This document shows positions 19,131 to 31,300 of a DNA stretch of 64,000 nucleotides, piece by piece. The stretch comes from Vibrio sp. CDRSL-10 TSBA (lineage in GTDB: Bacteria; Pseudomonadota; Gammaproteobacteria; Enterobacterales; Vibrionaceae). The first letter of the stretch is position 1, and the number at the start of each line of letters is the position of its first letter. The notes under the pieces are model-generated. The model saw nothing but the letters and a program-made list of their open reading frames with translations. It had not been told where the DNA came from and did not search any database. The translations under genes were made by a program, and so were the position numbers. The stretch lies in contig CP155565.1 in NCBI GenBank assembly GCA_039696685.1, positions 930,001 through 994,000 on the forward strand, in the 5' to 3' direction.

Positions 19131-20516
19131 TCAGGCGGGCTTGATATTCTGGTTCATACGGAACAAATTATCCGGGTCATATTTTTTCTTGATCGCCTGC
19201 AGCCGCTTGAAGGTCGGCCCGTAAGCGGATTCGGTACGATCCGCTTCATCCTGAGTGAGGAAATTGATGTAGGCCCCGCCACTGGCAAACGGTTTGCTTT
19301 TTCTGAAAAATTCACGCGCCCACTCGATACAGGCTTCATCATCTTCTTTCGCATCCCAGCGACCGTGAACATTGAGTACATAATTAGCATCACGGCTGGA
19401 ATATGCCATCGCATCCGGCTCGGGACGTCCGGTGGCACAGCCCAGTGAGGCAATAAAGATTTCGCACTGTGGCGATGGCAGGCTGGCCGCATACTCAATC
19501 GCGCAATCAATCGCACCTTCACTCAGTTCAGTAAAGTTATGTGATTTCCAATAATTGCGAGCCCCCGGCGTCAACAAAGGATCAAACGCCTGTTGCCAGT
19601 CACAGAATGGCTGCACGCCAATATGTTCTCCATGCGCGTCACCAAACTGACGTAACGGCGCAATCAGTTTTTCGCCTTCCTCCGGATCGCCGACGTAGCA
19701 CATCGCCAGCGCGATGATTTCCTTACCATGCACATCTTCGGACAGAAACGGCAATGGCGGTGCTTTACGGGCGACCATCCACACGCTCAGTTCATCCGGC
19801 GCGGTTTGGGTAAAGCTGGCAAACTGAGTCAGAATCGATTTGGCCTGCGCAAAAGGGAACACCATCAAGCCGCTCAGTACCTCCGGCCCCACCGGATGCA
19901 GTTTGAATTCAAACTGGGTCACGATGCCAAAGTTACCGCCGCCACCACGCAGCCCCCAAAACAGGTCGCTGTTTTCTGTTTCACTGGCGAGGATCTGACG
20001 CCCGTCCGCAGTCACCACGTGAGCACTGACCAAACTATCGATGGTCATACCATATTTGCGGCTCAGCCAGCCGAATCCCCCACCCAGAGTTAAACCGGCA
20101 ATTCCGGTAGTGGAATTAATGCCGACCGGCAGTGCCAGCCCATGCTTCTGGGTCACCCCGTCCACATCAGCCAGGGTGCAGCCCGGACCGACTCGCGCCA
20201 GGCGCACATCAGGATCAACTTCAACCTGATTCAATAGCGACAGATCAATCATCAGACCTTCATCGCACACAGCATTACCCGCAATATTGTGGCCACCACC
20301 GCGTACGGACAATAACAGTTGGTGCTCACGGGCCAGGTTAACCGCCAACACCACATCGTCCGCACACGTGCAGCGTGCGATGATACCGGGTTTACGGTCT
20401 ATCATGGCATTCCAGATTTGACGAACGTTTTCATAGGCGGGATCGGTCGGCAAAATAACTTCACCACCAAATTGATTTTTAAAAGCCTCAATTTCTGAGT
20501 TTTGTAAGTTTTTCAT
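19131..20516 (-). CDS. FAD-linked oxidase with BBE domain
   Basis: A 461-residue flavoprotein of the berberine-bridge/6-hydroxynicotine-oxidase type. FAD-binding segments: LLLSVRGGGHNIAGN (the His is the usual covalent FAD site), LPVGINSTTGIAGLTLGGGF and LFWGLRGGGGNFGIVTQFEF. The C-terminal BBE motif is YDPDNLFRMNQNIKP. Substrates in this family are alkaloids, sugars or aromatic alcohols; none can be inferred here. No signal peptide. Monocistronic, converging on the radical SAM gene. Confidence 0.82.
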   Translation of the reverse strand: MKNLQNSEIEAFKNQFGGEVILPTDPAYENVRQIWNAMIDRKPGIIARCTCADDVVLAVNLAREHQLLLSVRGGGHNIAGNAVCDEGLMIDLSLLNQVEVDPDVRLARVGPGCTLADVDGVTQKHGLALPVGINSTTGIAGLTLGGGFGWLSRKYGMTIDSLVSAHVVTADGRQILASETENSDLFWGLRGGGGNFGIVTQFEFKLHPVGPEVLSGLMVFPFAQAKSILTQFASFTQTAPDELSVWMVARKAPPLPFLSEDVHGKEIIALAMCYVGDPEEGEKLIAPLRQFGDAHGEHIGVQPFCDWQQAFDPLLTPGARNYWKSHNFTELSEGAIDCAIEYAASLPSPQCEIFIASLGCATGRPEPDAMAYSSRDANYVLNVHGRWDAKEDDEACIEWAREFFRKSKPFASGGAYINFLTQDEADRTESAYGPTFKRLQAIKKKYDPDNLFRMNQNIKPA

Positions 20517-20831
20517 ACGATTTACCTCTCATGTTTTCCATGAGTCATCGCAACAGTGAAACCAAGCTAATTCGAACTGCGTCCAGCATACTATTTATCA
20601 GACTTTGAGTTAGCGTACCTGTGTCGTGCTTAATCGCGACAGCGCCCGAAATGATGCAGGCACTTTATGAGTTAAAAGCCTAGCAGAAAGAAACCTCTTT
20701 ATTTAAGTGGATAAAGAAATTAGTCCCCATAGATAATCCAGAATAAATGAAAATCATAGCCTTATAACAATAATATAAAGTGATAAAAATATTAATTAAT
20801 CAATAAAATCCATTCACAAAACCAGGCCGTG
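20517..20831. other. AT-rich spacer upstream of the cobalamin-controlled promoter
   Basis: About 315 bp between the BBE oxidase start codon and the promoter at 20832. It is AT-rich and must contain the oxidase promoter. I see no other gene or strong dyad in it. Confidence 0.5.
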
Positions 20832-20860
20832 TTGACCTTTCAATCAGAACTCTCTATAAC
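20832..20860 (+). promoter_or_regulatory. Sigma-70 promoter of the chelatase operon
   Basis: TTGACC (-35, 20832-20837), exactly 17 bp spacer, TATAAC (-10, 20855-20860). Expected transcription start is about 20867, immediately before the cobalamin riboswitch. Confidence 0.7.
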
Positions 20861-20867
20861 TACGCGT

Positions 20868-21045
20868 TTCGAGCTGGATGCAAAATTCTCATCCGCATCA
20901 AGGAAGATGGTGTAATTCCGTCACTGTACCCGCAACTGTAAATAGCCAGCCAATTGAGCGTTATTCATTTTTAGCAGCCGCTTGTTCTAAACAGTCACTT
21001 TGCTTTTGAAAATGCGTTCCTGGTTACAAGTCAGATACTTGAAGC
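20868..21045 (+). promoter_or_regulatory. Cobalamin (AdoCbl-type) riboswitch aptamer
   Basis: Core elements of the cobalamin aptamer are visible in order: GGTGTAATTCCGTCACTGT (20909-20927), CCCGCAACTGTAAATAGCC (20929-20947), and the closing AAGTCAGATACTTG (21028-21041). The spacing fits a roughly 180-nt aptamer. It lies between the promoter and the cobN-like gene on the same strand, so cobalamin should shut the operon off. Exact ends are approximate. Confidence 0.85.
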
Positions 21046-21134
21046 TCAAATTTTACCAAGCAACACCGGGCGGGAAGACCTGGTACTGGTTTATGATTGG
21101 CTTCGCCCATAATGTCAGTAGTCAGTTTTCTTTG

Positions 21135-21158
21135 CCTTAAGGTTTATTCTCCTTGAGG
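21135..21158 (+). promoter_or_regulatory. Ribosome-binding-site sequestering hairpin (riboswitch expression platform)
   Basis: CCTTAAGG (21135-21142) pairs fully (one G-U) with CCTTGAGG (21151-21158) across an 8-nt loop. The second arm contains the Shine-Dalgarno TTGAGG, 5 bases before ATG 21164. It would hide the ribosome site, giving translational control by the upstream aptamer. Confidence 0.6.
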
Positions 21159-21163
21159 TAACA

Positions 21164-24100
21164 ATGCGTTTTCTATTTGTGTTATTTTTCGGGTTGTTCA
21201 CGGCTCAGGCCGTAGCGTCCCCCACTCTGTTTCTGCTGGTGTCACAGCGTAATGCTGAGACGATTGCCCAGGCAGCGCAGCAATTTTCCTCCGCGCACGA
21301 TAACCCGATTATCGCCCGCTCAGATACTCAATGGCTGGAAATGTCCCCGGACGACAGACAGCGGCTCCTTAAACAAGCCGATGCTATGGTCGGTATTGGT
21401 CTGTTTGGTGCCTCCGTCAGTGAAGTCGCCAGTGACCTCAAACGCCACTCGCCATCGCAGGTGATGATTTTCAGCAGCGATCACCGTCTGATCCAGCTCA
21501 GTCACAGTAAGCGGGCGCGTCCGTTTGCAAATAGCGATGAAGTGACCGAGATTGCCGCCACGCGTCCGGGTGATGATCTGTCACACTGGCTGAAGCGCTT
21601 AAAACAGCAATATCCCAAACAGCGCGACTGGCTCGACGCGCGCGCCTACTGGCAGGCCGGCGGAGTCAATAATACGGTTGAGCTGATGCGCTGGATGAGT
21701 CATCAGGTCGACGGAAACATCACCCTTCACCCGCCGCAACCGCAGCCACGCCTGCAATGGTGGTATCAGGGTCAGTATGTAGAAACGCTGCCGGAGCTGA
21801 GTCCGGACAAAGCCGTGGTCACGCTTATCGATCACTCAGGCTCGGACCGTCCGGGCGATCGTCTGGTCTTTCAGGATCTGTGTGACACTATCAGCCGTTA
21901 CGATGACGTGCATTGTCTGGTTGCTCTGGCCAGTTGGGGGGCACCGAGCCTTGAGGCAGTGCAAAGCCTGAAAACGCTCAGCGCGCCGCTGGCCGCGATT
22001 GTGATGTTACAAGACTTCGTTATCGGCGGCGGTGAAGGACGTGAGCAGGCAACCCGGGTATTATCTGAACTGAATGTACCTGTGCTGAAAGCCCTCAAGC
22101 TGCGTGACCGCACTGAGCAGGAATGGCTTAACTCGTCAGACGGTCTCGCCTCAGATAAAGTCTACTATCAGGTTTCCATGCCGGAAATTCAGGGAGTCAG
22201 CCAGCCGATCGTGGTCGCAACGGCGGGCGATATTCAGGATGACGCCATCAGCGGCATTCGGATTCAACCGATCAGCAGCGCGCAGGATGGCATTGATCTC
22301 ATCAGTCAACGGGTCCATCGCTGGCATCAGTTGCAGGTTAAAAAGAATCGCGATAAGAAGATCGCGATCATCTACTATAACCACCCACCGGGTCGCCACA
22401 ATATCGGCGCCGATAACCTCGATGTCCCGGCCAGTTTGTGGCAAATCCTGCAATCGTTACAAACCCAGGGTTACGATGTCGGCACCTTGCCAGAGAGCCA
22501 GGAAGCGCTGCTGGACCAGATTCAGCAACGCGGGGTCAATTTACCCAATGACCGTGCGGCACTGGATGCGATGAGCGGCGATATTTTATCCATGACAGCT
22601 CAGCAGTATCAGCCTTACTTTGCTTCTCTGCCGGGTGAGGTTCAGCAAGAGATCATCTACGGACCGATGGGACGCCTGCATGCCCAGCTCAAATTTAACC
22701 TTGAGCACAAACAAACCGACTTTGCGCGTCAGCTACTTAACTCAACGATTGAAGAGATGTTCCATCTGATTGAAGGGGTTGATCATCCGGGCCGCGCCCG
22801 CGCTCTGGCGCTGCTCAATCAACTGCGTGATACTTATCAGCAGGAGCTGGAATCCTATTCCGAACAAGGCTGGCAACAGGCACAAACTATCATTAATGCG
22901 TTAGGCAAAATCGGCATCGAAGCTTTGGGTGGCTGGGGCGAAGCACCGGGCAACGTGATGGTGCATAACGGCAAAATGCTGCTGCCGGGCCTGCAGTTTG
23001 GCAACATCTTTATCGGACCACAGCCGCCGCGTGGCTGGGAAGTGAACGAAGAGCTGCTGCATGCCAACCTGGCTTTCCCGCCGCCGCATCAGTACCTGGC
23101 CTTTTACCACTACCTGCGCGATATTTTTAAAGCCGATGCCATGGTGCATCTTGGCCGCCACTCGACCTATGAATTTCTGCCGCACCGCTCAGTCGGTCTG
23201 GCCGGAGACGACTACTCGCGCCTTATCGCAGCCGATATTCCCGGTGTCTACCCTTATATCGTAGATGGAGTGGGTGAAGGCATCCAGGCTAAACGCCGTG
23301 GCCTGGCTGTGATGGTTGATCACCTGACGCCGCCACTGGAAAGCACGCCGTTATATGATGAACTGCTACAACTACGCCAGCTGATCGAAAGTTACGAGGC
23401 CAACCGCGATAACCAGAACCAGTCACTGCCGAAAACCCTCATCAAACGCATTCGCGATAAAGTCGACACACTGGATCTGCGCGATGAACTGGCGCAGTCG
23501 ATGTCAGCCGAGCTGGCGGTGATGGGCATCAGTTTTGAGGAAGTAGACGATGCGATGCTGGTGCATGAAATCGGCCACTACCTGACCAGCCTGCAGGAAA
23601 AATTCATGCCTTACGGTTTACATATCTTTGGTAAGCCGTGGCAAGACAACGCCATTGACATGATGCTGGCCTCAATGTCATCTAAAGATGGTCAGCCGCA
23701 TCAGGAGTGGCGCGATAATCTGACTGACTCGCCAAAGCAGGAGATGATCAGCCTGCTGGCCGGTCTCAATGGCCAGTTTATTAAACCGGGTAAAGGTAAC
23801 GACCCTATCCGCAGTCCGGAAAGTCTGCCGACCGGGCGTAACTTCTACGCTCTGGACAACAGCCTGATCCCAAGTAAAGTCGCCTGGCAGATTGGCCAGA
23901 GCATGGCGCAGGATGCGCGCCGGTCGAACCCGTTTCAGGCTGACAAGCGTGAAGCTCAGGTGTTGTGGGCATCAGACGTGGTGCGCGACGAAGGGGTGAT
24001 GGTGGCCTTTGCGCTCGATATGCTGGGATTTGAACCGGTATGGAACAGCCGCGGCCTTGTCACCGGTCTGCGCTCACAAGCGCTGCAGCCAGGACGACAT

Positions 24101-25481
24101 CGCCGTGACATGGTGTTTACTACCTCCGGCTTGTTCCGCGATCTATATGCCAAGCAGTTGCACCTGTTAGATCAGGCTGTGCTTCTGGCTCTGGATGCCT
24201 CAGCCGATGAGATCATCGCCAAATACCCGGCGCTGACGGAAGCACTCAACAGCGCCTTATTACCGCTTGGTAAGCTGCAGCGCGGTGGCAACGAGTCACT
24301 GCAGGTCAACCAGGTTGCCGCCCATTGGGTGGAAGATACCCGCGCGCAAATCAGCCAGGGGATTACGGCCAAACAAGCAGCCAAACTCAGCACGCTGCGT
24401 ATTTTTGGCGACGCGCCGGGCAGTTATGGTGCCGGAGTCAACCGTCTGGTCGAACGTTCCGGAGCCTGGCAGCAACGTGAAGAAACTGGCGGATGTGTAC
24501 CTGCGTCGTCTCGGCCACGCCTACACCTCAGATTCATACGGTCTGGCGGCACAAGAGACGTTTCAACACGTGCTGTCCAATGTGCAAAATACCTATTTTG
24601 GCCGCTCCAGTAACTTGTACGGTTTGATTGATAACAACGATGCGTTTGACTACCTCGGTGGTTTGAGCCTGGCGGTTGAAAGCCTCTCCGGGCAGGCGCC
24701 GAATAACTTTGTGCTCAACCACGCCGACCCTGAAAACATCATCACTCAACCGCTTAGTCTGGCGTTACGCCAGGAATTACGTGGCCGCTTCCTTAATCCG
24801 GAATGGCTGGAAGGGCTGATGAAACATGGCTATGCGGGCGCACGTACTATGGGTTCTGAGTTTCTCGAATACCTGTGGGGCTGGCAGGTCACCAACCCGT
24901 CGCTGGTTGGTGACTGGGCCTGGGAAGAAGTGAAAGATGTCTATCTCGATGACCGCTATGACATCGGCATCGATGAATTCCTCAAGCAAGGTCACAACGC
25001 CCAGGTGCGTACCAACATGCTGGCGATTATGCTGGTCGCGATTAACAAAGGCTTCTGGGATGCAGCGCCGGAAACCATTCGCGACATCGCGACCGATTTT
25101 GCCCGGTCAGTCGCTGAGCACGGTTTGCCGGGCAGCGGACACACCAAACCGGATCATCCGATGATGCCGTGGCTGGAACAATACCTGCAGCCCAAAGACT
25201 GGCAGGCACTCAAATCTGTCCTCGCCCAGGCATTACAACCTGAGCAGGAGCAGCAGGAACAACACTCAATTAAAGAGCTGACCATCAGCCAGGACAATCA
25301 GCCCAATGAGACGCCAACCGATCCTCAGCAATCCGGCGACGCCGAGCAGCAAGAAAGCCAGGGCGAAACCGAGATTCCGGACTGGTACTGGCTGATTGCG
25401 CTACTGGCCGTACTGACTCTGGTGGTTGCCTGGAGACGCAATCGTCACATTACACTGAAAATGAAAGGAAAAACGTCATGA
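21164..25481 (+). CDS. cobN: Secreted, membrane-tethered CobN-type metal chelatase (frame shifted once)
   Basis: Corrected length is 1438 residues, longer than the cytoplasmic CobN of aerobic B12 makers (about 1250). An N-terminal signal peptide (MRFLFVLFFGLFTAQAVAS) and a C-terminal helix (WYWLIALLAVLTLVVAWRR) ending in basic residues place the catalytic body in the periplasm. CobN-family blocks: PPGRHNIGADNLDVPASLW, HLGRHSTYEFLPHRSVGL, and GDAPGSYGAGVNRLVE. A Gln/Glu-rich linker precedes the helix. The frame breaks at AAA 24483-24485 in GAAAC; correction gives QQREELADVYLRRLGHAYTS. CobN normally inserts cobalt into a corrin ring with AAA+ partners CobS/CobT; none is adjacent, and ExbB/ExbD-like genes follow instead. 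Confidence 0.88.
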
Positions 25482-25948
25482 TTCATGGTCTGACAATCGG
25501 CATACTTCATCACGTTGTCGAATGGTTACTGTACCCGGTATTGCTCGCGCTCGGCATCGCTTTACTGGCGGTGATCTGGGAGATCGGCACCTTCGTCAGC
25601 GAGGGCTTAGGCAGCCTGCGTAATCTTTCTCCGGCCAATATCGCACTGTTTGCTGACTACGCGGAAAAACGCCTCGAGCGGGTGGATCTGCTGTCACGTA
25701 CCGGCCCGATTCTTGGCCTGATGGGCACCCTGATCCCGCTGGGGCCGGGACTGGCGGCACTGTCAAACGGTGACCTCTCTCAACTCGCCACTGCGATGAT
25801 GGTGGCGTTTGATACCACAGTACTTGGCCTCGGCATCGGCCTGGTCGGCTACACGCTTGGTCGGGTCAGACGCCGCTGGTACGAGCAAACCTTCCAGCAA
25901 CTGGAATCGGGACAGTCAAACGCGGAGGCTGCCCATGAACCAGCCTAA
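25478..25948 (+). CDS. ExbB/TolQ/MotA-like proton-channel subunit
   Basis: A 156-residue protein with three hydrophobic segments (about 13-37, 70-92 and 105-123). RTGPILGLMGTLIPLGPGL and ATAMMVAFDTTVLGLGIG are the conserved MotA/TolQ/ExbB pore helices. Such proteins form proton channels that power partners across the periplasm. Its ATG overlaps the cobN-like stop (ATGA) and its own end overlaps the DUF2149 gene, so all three are made together. No tonB, exbD or tolA of ordinary type is nearby, which argues it is dedicated to the chelatase. Confidence 0.82.
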   Translation: MIHGLTIGILHHVVEWLLYPVLLALGIALLAVIWEIGTFVSEGLGSLRNLSPANIALFADYAEKRLERVDLLSRTGPILGLMGTLIPLGPGLAALSNGDLSQLATAMMVAFDTTVLGLGIGLVGYTLGRVRRRWYEQTFQQLESGQSNAEAAHEPA

Positions 25949-26255
25949 TCATCATCCGCGTCCGTGGGAGCGCAAGCGCTTTGCCGAACAGGATATCGAT
26001 CCGTTATCCGGCTTTGCCAACCTGATGGACGTAATGCTGGTGTTTGCGCTCGGACTGATGATCGCTCTGATCAGCCAGAGCCAGTCGCTGCAGCAGCATT
26101 TTGGCCTGGAAACCGTCTCGGTAACCACCAGCGAAGAACTGATTGAAATGCCGGAGAGTATGCAGGGAAGCGGCACCGATCAAAACGGGATGGAGTCGGT
26201 CGGCAAAGTCTACCGGGATGCCCGCACCGGTAAGCTGATCTTAATCGGTAATTAA
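25935..26255 (+). CDS. DUF2149 protein, ExbD-like single-span partner
   Basis: A 106-residue protein. Start set at ATG 25935, with GGAGG just upstream inside the ExbB-like gene. After a basic N-terminus comes PLSGFANLMDVMLVFALGLM, one membrane helix carrying an Asp at its start, as in ExbD, TolR and MotB where that Asp carries protons. The rest is a small periplasmic domain ending in KVYRDARTGKLILIGN. DUF2149 genes are found next to cobN-like and MotA/ExbB-like genes in other prokaryotes. It probably forms the stator pair with the preceding gene product. Confidence 0.8.
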   Translation: MNQPNHHPRPWERKRFAEQDIDPLSGFANLMDVMLVFALGLMIALISQSQSLQQHFGLETVSVTTSEELIEMPESMQGSGTDQNGMESVGKVYRDARTGKLILIGN

Positions 26256-26301
26256 CCGCGGCGATCAATCCGCATCAGGCATAGGAACAGATAAAGAAAC
26301 A

Positions 26302-26331
26302 GGGGCAGGATGGCAAACATCCTGCCCCTTG
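26302..26331 (+). terminator. Terminator of the chelatase operon
   Basis: GGGGCAGGATG (26302-26312), loop GCAAA, CATCCTGCCCC (26318-26328), then TTGCTTG: an 11-bp GC-rich perfect stem 46 bp after the DUF2149 stop codon. Confidence 0.85.
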
Positions 26332-26529
26332 CTTGTTGTGAGTTCAGCTCTGGCGATCACATCCCGCCAAGGCACGTTCGCGCAACCAATATCCATAAGC
26401 ATTAAGTGGTTAAAGGTTTTTATTAATTAGCTGGCCTAATAATGCCATTCAGATAAAACCACTAATTATCATTTTTCATTCGTTTATAATCACAGCAAAT
26501 TCAATAACTATCATAATTATTTTACTGCA

Positions 26530-27198
26530 ATGATGTTGGGCACGTTTCAAACCGAAATCAGCCAGGTAAAGGCTGTCATTAACAGTGATCTGATTTTTAA
26601 CTCAGAAATCAATACATTAACGATTTCCGGGCGAGATTACATCCTGGGTGAAAATGAAAGCCGTTTACTACACTTTTTTATTCTTAATCCACATCGCAGT
26701 ATCAGTCGCGATGAGCTTTATGATTACGTCTGGAAAGCAAGAGGCTTTGAGGTCGATGATTCCAGCCTGACTCAGGCAGTATCGACGCTGCGTAAAAACC
26801 TGCGTGATTCCGCCAGAAGCCCGAAATGTATCCGTACCGAACCTAAAATAGGTTATCGATTTATCGCGGACGTAACTATTGTCGAACCTGAGTCCCCTTC
26901 ACAGGCAGAAGATGACGCAGGTCAGCCGTTGTCAGATGTCATTGCGCCGCCGATGAGCGACCAGCCACTGGCCACAAACCCAGCTCAACAGGATGACAGC
27001 GGCGTCACCCCGCCGGCACCCGAATACCAGCTAGCGCCGGGCACAGCAGAGGAGAGCACCATCGCCGGGAATAACAAATTTGCCCGTCTGTCTTTTCTGT
27101 CTCTGATAACCTTGCTGTTGCTGATCTCGACGCTGATTTCGATGAACGTCAATAACTCACGCTATGTGCTGTTTTACCTGCTCGATCTGCTGCAATAA
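26530..27198 (+). CDS. ToxR-like membrane-anchored transcriptional regulator
   Basis: A 222-residue protein with an OmpR/PhoB-type winged helix at residues about 35-115 (GENESRLLHFFILNPHRSIS, DELYDYVWKARG, RKNLRDS, RTEPKIGYRF), a Pro-rich acidic linker, one membrane helix (about 190-206, LSLITLLLLISTLISM) and a very short periplasmic tail. This is the ToxR/CadC/TcpP plan in which a DNA-binding domain is tied to the inner membrane. The tiny periplasmic part suggests it needs a partner, like TcpH or ToxS, to sense signals; none is adjacent. It lies just past the chelatase operon terminator. Confidence 0.78.
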   Translation: MMLGTFQTEISQVKAVINSDLIFNSEINTLTISGRDYILGENESRLLHFFILNPHRSISRDELYDYVWKARGFEVDDSSLTQAVSTLRKNLRDSARSPKCIRTEPKIGYRFIADVTIVEPESPSQAEDDAGQPLSDVIAPPMSDQPLATNPAQQDDSGVTPPAPEYQLAPGTAEESTIAGNNKFARLSFLSLITLLLLISTLISMNVNNSRYVLFYLLDLLQ

Positions 27199-27386
27199 CT
27201 GACAGGTATTGATCACACTCAGTAACGGTGGCCAACAACTTCAATCTTATCCATTGCCGTTTCAAGACGAGACTAAACATCGGTGGCCCAGAGTCCCGGT
27301 TCAATCGGAATAACGCAATTTTAAATGGTCTTCGCTACCTTGATTAGATAGGATAATCAGGATGAGTTAATAAGAAATATTAATAA

Positions 27387-28278
<892 letters not shown>

Positions 28279-28300
28279 AACCGTGACCGGAACAATGAAA

Positions 28301-28335
28301 AAAGGCCCTCAACTCGTAGGAATTGAGGGCCTTTT
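28301..28335. terminator. Bidirectional terminator between lysR and the RND pump
   Basis: AAAGGCCCTCAA (28301-28312) and TTGAGGGCCTTT (28323-28334), a 12-bp perfect stem with A-run and T-run flanks between convergent genes. Confidence 0.9.
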
Positions 28336-28362
28336 TATTCGCTTACGCGAGTTTAACTGAGT

Positions 28363-31300
28363 TTAAGACTCGGCTTTCTGTTTACGCTTTGCCGTCATCA
28401 TCATGTAGAACAGCGGGGTAAACAGCAAACCAAATAAGGTCACACCGATCATGCCGGAGAACACGGCAATGCCCATCACGTGGCGCATCTCAGCGCCGGC
28501 ACCGGTTGCGGTAATCAGTGGCACGACACCCGCGGTAAAGGCGATCGACGTCATCAGTATAGGACGCAGACGCAGACGACATGCAGCCAGAATCGAATCC
28601 AGGCGCGAGCTGCCACTCATTTGCGTATCCCGGGCAAACTCTACCATCAGGATGGAGTTCTTACACGCCAGTGCGACCAACACAATCAGGGCAATACCGG
28701 TGAAAATGTTGTTATCACCACCGGTCAGCCACACGCCGGTCAAGGCCGACAAGATGGTCATCGGTACAATCAGAATAATTGACAGCGGCAGACGCAGGCT
28801 CTCGTACTGAGCAGCCAGAATCATGTACACCAGCAGTACCACCAGCGGGAATACATACACCATGGTGTTACCCGCCAGGATCTGCTGATAGGTCACTTCG
28901 GTCCACTCGAACGTCATGCCATCTTCCAGCTCACTGTTAAGCACACGCTCAATCGCCGCCTGAGCCTGATCCGAACTGTAACCCGGTGCCGGGCTGCCAT
29001 TCAGCTCAGCGGTCGGGAAACCGTTGTAGTGCATCACACGATCCGGACCTGTGGTTGGTGTCACGCGAACCACAGAACCCAGCGGTACCATATCGCCATT
29101 AGCGTTACGCACTTTCAGACGCAGAATCTGTTGTGGGTCAACACGATAGCTGGCGTCCGCCTGTGCATTTACCTGATAAGTTTTACCCAGCATGTTGAAG
29201 TCATTGACATACATTGAGCCAAGGTAAACCTGCAGCGTATCAAACACTTCATCCAGCGGGATGCCCTGAATCAGCGCCTGTTCACGGTCCACATCGATGT
29301 CCATCTGTGGTACCTGAATACGGAAACTAGAGAACAGACCCACCAGTTCAGGCTGTTGCTGCGCTTTGGTAATCACACGTTGCAGATTATTAAACAGCGC
29401 CTCAAAACCCAGATTACCGCGGTCTTCAATTTGCAGTTTGAAACCGCCGGTACTGCCCAGACCAAGAATCGGCGGCGGCGGGAATACCGCCACAAAGGCT
29501 TCATCAATCGCTGAGTACTGTTGGTTGAGTGACGCTACGATCGCGTTAGCCGATTTATCCGCACTTTCTCGCTGGTCAAAATCATCCAGCATCACAAACA
29601 CAATGCCGCTGTTGGTACTGTTGGTGAAACCATTCACTGACAGACCAGGGAACGACAAGGTATCGGCCACTCCCGGCGTGTTCAGCGCCATCTGTTCCAT
29701 GCGTGCAACCACGTCCTGTGAACGATCCAGACTGGACGCATCCGGCAACTGAGCCACTGCAACCAGGTACTGCTTATCCTGCATCGGGATGAAACCACCC
29801 GGAACAGAATCAAACAATTTCGCCGTAGTCAGCAACAAACCAAGATAGATGATCCCGATCACCGCACCCAAACGGATAATGCGTTTCACACCTTGTTCGT
29901 ATTTGCTCGCACCCGCGTCAAACACGCGGTTAAACGGCTTGAACAACCAGCGGCCAAACAGACGATCCATACCGCGCGTCAGCAGATCCGGCTTGTCGTG
30001 ATGACCTTTCAGCAACAGGGCTGACAGCGCCGGAGACAGAGTCAGCGAGTTGAAAGCAGAGATCACGGTTGAAACGGTAATCGTCAGCGCGAACTGCTTG
30101 TAAAATTGTCCGCTCAGACCCTGAATAAATGCGGTCGGAATAAATACCGCACACAGCACCAGCGCAATCGCAATAATCGGGCCGGTGACCTCTTCCATCG
30201 CCTTTTTGGTCGCTTCGAGCGGATTCAGGCCAAGCCCGATATTGCGCTCAACGTTTTCCACCACCACGATGGCGTCATCGACCACGATACCGATAGCCAG
30301 TACCAGACCGAACAAAGACAGGGTGTTAATCGAAACCCCGAGCCAGTTCATCACTGCAAAAGTACCAATCAGAGAAACCGGCACCGCGATCAGAGGAATA
30401 ATCGATGCACGCCAGGTCTGCAGGAACAGGATCACCACCAGCACCACCAGGACAATAGCTTCGACCAGTGTGTGCACTACCCCTTCAATCGACCCACGTA
30501 CGAAAACAGTCGGATCATAAGCGATACGGTACTGCACACCGCTCGGGAACGATTTTTCCATCTCATCCATGGTCGCGCGGACCTGATTAGACAGCTCAAT
30601 CGCGTTCGAGCCCGGACGCTGGAAAATACCCAGACCGACCGCCGATTTACCGTTCAGCATCGCGCGCAGCGCATAGCTGTCTTCACCCAGTTCAACCCGG
30701 GCCACATCTTTGAGACGGGTAATCGCACCACTGTCGTCCACACGGACCACAATGTTTTCAAACTCTTCCGGCGACTGCAGGCGACCTTTCACATTGAGCA
30801 GATACTGGAACTGGTTATCCAGCGGCACAGGTTGCGCGCCCAGCGTACCGGCTGCTACCTGACGGTTTTGCTGCTGCACAGCATGAACCACATCCATTGC
30901 CGTCATCTGGCGCGACGCAAGCTGATCCGGGTTAAGCCACAGACGCATTGAGTATTCGCCGGCGCCAAACATTTGCACCTGTCCGACACCTGGCAGACGC
31001 AGCAGGTTATCCTGTACGTTCAGGCTGGCGTAGTTCGACAGATAATTGGCCGGACGCGAGCCGTCTTCTGACACCAGGTGTACCACCATCACCAGGTTGG
31101 GTGATGATTTCTCAGCGACTACACCCAGTCGCTGCACTTCTTGCGGCAAACGAGGCAAAGCACTGCTGACCCGGTTTTGCACCGCAACCTGCGCTTTATC
31201 CAGATCAGTGCCGAGAGAAAACGTAATGGTCAGGGTCATGGTGCCATCAGAGGTTGCCTGGGATGACATGTACAACATGTTTTCCAGGCCGTTCATTTCA

